64,000 nt of DNA from Dissulfurispira thermophila (lineage in GTDB: Bacteria > Nitrospirota > Thermodesulfovibrionia > Thermodesulfovibrionales > Dissulfurispiraceae): NCBI RefSeq assembly GCF_014701235.1, contig NZ_AP022873.1:2108001-2172000 (forward strand), written 5' to 3'. The notes under the pieces were generated by a model. The model worked only from the letters and a program-made list of their open reading frames with translations. It had not been told where the DNA came from and did not search any database. The stretch's first letter is position 1. Each line of letters begins with the position of its first letter. The translations under genes were made by a program, and so were the position numbers. Shown here in pieces: positions 62,510 through 64,000 of this stretch.

Positions 62510-63522
62510 TGAGACAGATCACGGATTTTTATAAGGACAGAAGTCAGAAGTTAGACCTTAAAAGTGTCAAGGGGTCAGCCTTCAGCCTTAAGCCTTCAGC
62601 CTTAAGCCTATTCTCTATCTTCTGTCTTCTGGTTTTATCTGGATGTGCATCTACATCCGACGTAGAGAATCTAAAAAACAGTGTCACAAATATTCAAGTA
62701 GAATCTATAAATCAGAAAAAAGAAATTGCCCAGATAAAGACAGACATCTCTAATATATTAAAAGACATAACAACCCTTAAAGAGTATTCCCTAAGTGCAA
62801 TGAAAGAAAGCCAGTCATCTATTTTAACCCAGACATCTGATTTATCCAAAGAACTGCAGGCGCTAAAAGGTCGTTTTGATGAAAATAAGTATTTTATGGA
62901 TAAAACTGTAAAGGACATGCTCGCGGAAAGAGAACTACAGCAAGCCAAAATGACAGCCCTCGAAAATGAATTAAAAGAATTAAAATCAAAGATCAGCAGT
63001 TTGTCATCAGAAAATAAAGAGGCACCTCCAGCGCAACAAGATCATAAGGATACAGGAACATCGCAACCTGATGCAAAAGACCAGAAGGCTGTAAATACAA
63101 CTGATCCCCAGAAACTGTACGATGATGCCCAAATAGACTTCAAAGAAAAACGATTTGCAGATGCAAGACAAAAATTCGAAAAATTCTCAAAAGACTTTCC
63201 AAAACATTTACTAACACCAAACTCTTTTTTCTGGATTGGAGAATCTTACTATGCTGATAAAAAATATGAAGATGCCATACTTGCATATGAGACATTTCTT
63301 AAAAAATATCCGAAGCATGAAAAAACAAAAGGTGCTATGCTGAAACAGGCATTCGCCTTTGTAGAGATAGGTGACAAAAAAACAGGTAAGGTCTTACTCG
63401 AAAAGGTAATAGAAAAATATCCAAACTCTCACGAAGCAGAGCTTGCAGAAAAAAAGATTGCAGAACTGCTCTCTAAAAACAATGCTGGGACTAAAAGTAG
63501 TACAAAGAAAAGGAAAAAGTAG
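62506..63522 (+). CDS. cpoB: CpoB/YbgF-like TPR lipoprotein
   Basis: 338 residues. Coiled coil (~55-170, DVENLKNSVTNIQVESINQK), a Gln/Asp linker, then a Tol-Pal-system YbgF TPR domain (~200-320: LYDDAQIDFKEKRFADARQK, FFWIGESYYADKKYEDAI). In E. coli it coordinates peptidoglycan synthesis with outer-membrane constriction. Odd: the N-terminus is long, with the lipobox LSGC at residue 47. Residues ~11-45 are encoded by GACAGAAGTCAGAAG, CAGCCTTCAGCCTTAAGCC and CTTCTGTCTTCTG repeats. A later start with a good SD was not found. Confidence 0.88.
   Translation: MMRQITDFYKDRSQKLDLKSVKGSAFSLKPSALSLFSIFCLLVLSGCASTSDVENLKNSVTNIQVESINQKKEIAQIKTDISNILKDITTLKEYSLSAMKESQSSILTQTSDLSKELQALKGRFDENKYFMDKTVKDMLAERELQQAKMTALENELKELKSKISSLSSENKEAPPAQQDHKDTGTSQPDAKDQKAVNTTDPQKLYDDAQIDFKEKRFADARQKFEKFSKDFPKHLLTPNSFFWIGESYYADKKYEDAILAYETFLKKYPKHEKTKGAMLKQAFAFVEIGDKKTGKVLLEKVIEKYPNSHEAELAEKKIAELLSKNNAGTKSSTKKRKK
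62535..62640. repeat. Dispersed repeats encoding the cpoB signal peptide
   Basis: GACAGAAGTCAGAAG (62536-62550), CAGCCTTCAGCCTTAAGCCT with a second CAGCCTTAAGCC (62576-62610), and TATCTTCTGTCTTCTGG (62619-62635). The same units occur between genes at about 20800 and 61610. Confidence 0.65.
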
Positions 63523-63529
63523 TAATTAA

Positions 63530-64000
63530 ATGAACCTGATAAAAGACAAATACGATCGCATTATCGATTACATGCGTATATCTATCATAGATCGATGCAA
63601 TCTCAGATGCATCTATTGCATGCCTTCTGAAGGCATAAAACCTATCGAACATAAAGATATTCTCAGTTATGAAGAGATTATCAGGATAGTAAGGATTGGT
63701 GCTGCACTTGGAGTAAGAAAGATAAGACTTACAGGCGGAGAACCCTTAGTAAGAAAAGGGCTAACTTATTTGGTCTCATCAATAAATGGCATAAAAGGTA
63801 TAGAGGATATAAGCCTCACAACAAATGGTCTTTTACTTAAAAAATATGCCCGCTCTCTTGCATCAGCAGGATTAAAGAGAGTCAATGTAAGTCTCGACTC
63901 TCTTCGTCCTGATAGATACAGAGAAATAACAAGGGGAGGAAATATAAATGATGTGCTCGAAGGAATTTATGAATCAGAAACAGTAGGACTCATTCCAATC
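63530..64000 (+). CDS. moaA: GTP 3',8-cyclase MoaA (5' part, cut by the window end)
   Basis: The first 157 codons. A radical SAM enzyme of molybdenum cofactor synthesis that rearranges GTP. Cluster motif CNLRCIYCMPSEG (~24-36), GGEPLVRKG (~71-79) and TTNGLLL (~97) are in place; the C-terminal second cluster lies beyond the window. Molybdopterin supply fits fdhD and the NuoG-like fold here. The ATG is 7 bases after the cpoB stop. Confidence 0.95.
   Translation, partial: MNLIKDKYDRIIDYMRISIIDRCNLRCIYCMPSEGIKPIEHKDILSYEEIIRIVRIGAALGVRKIRLTGGEPLVRKGLTYLVSSINGIKGIEDISLTTNGLLLKKYARSLASAGLKRVNVSLDSLRPDRYREITRGGNINDVLEGIYESETVGLIPI

Overview
The window is about 64 kb of AT-rich, densely coded bacterial chromosome from a Gram-negative anaerobe that respires sulfate. 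The best guess is an uncultured Nitrospirota of the Thermodesulfovibrio type. The grounds are a complete sat-aprBA-qmoABC set with a membrane pyrophosphatase, outer-membrane proteins (porin, Pal, CpoB), type IV pilus motors, selB/fdhD and an HndABC-like flavin/iron-sulfur module. Taxonomy is inferred from gene content; only the first ~110 bases of the 16S gene are present. || Layout. 1-362: 5' end of a 16S gene (minus strand) diverging from tRNA-Val. 453-1772: ugd. 1.8-8.9 kb: accessory region of small coiled-coil and membrane proteins around a porin gene. The last 42 bases of the porin, its terminator and a promoter recur six times here, giving an array of promoter-ORF-porin tail-terminator cassettes. 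8.9-29.1 kb: minus-strand housekeeping genes (ispF, ispD, PIN-TRAM, htrA, selB, hisH, comEC, glmM-cdaR-cdaA, murJ, prmC, prfA, rpmE). 29.4-41.6 kb: one minus-strand run rdgB-adk-sat-aprB-aprA-qmoA-qmoB-qmoC-hppA, covering sulfate activation, APS reduction, electron supply, and recycling of both by-products (PPi and AMP). 41.7-42.1 kb: initiator tRNA-Met and tRNA-Phe. 42.2-45.1 kb: pilB-pilT. 45.1-54 kb: fdhD, a PAS-GAF-GAF sensor and a NuoG/NuoF/2Fe-2S/NuoE complex. Its NuoE is fused to a response-regulator receiver and is preceded by a receiver fused to a GcvH-like domain, behind a sigma54-type promoter. 54.4-56 kb: lipoprotein, YihY and a small Cys protein. 56.1-61.4 kb: a signalling operon (histidine kinase, two DRTGG-like proteins, RsbW-like ATPase, PHP protein, HATPase, receiver, NtrC-type activator). 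61.9-64 kb: pal, cpoB and the start of moaA. || How it fits together. Sat makes APS and PPi, HppA turns PPi into a proton gradient, AprBA makes sulfite and AMP with electrons from QmoABC, and Adk recovers AMP. The NuoEFG-like complex probably moves electrons between NAD(P)H and ferredoxin or a missing catalytic subunit. The signalling operon and the receiver fusions suggest that this complex is controlled by phosphorylation or ligands. || Two things stand out: the receiver-oxidoreductase fusions with their signalling operon, and the heavy load of short dispersed repeats. These repeats (TTAAGG-like, CAGARGACAGA-like, GGCTGAAGGC-like, and a GTCCCAAAAA palindrome) fill intergenic gaps and also lie inside coding sequences, where they encode protein loops and even lipoprotein signal peptides.
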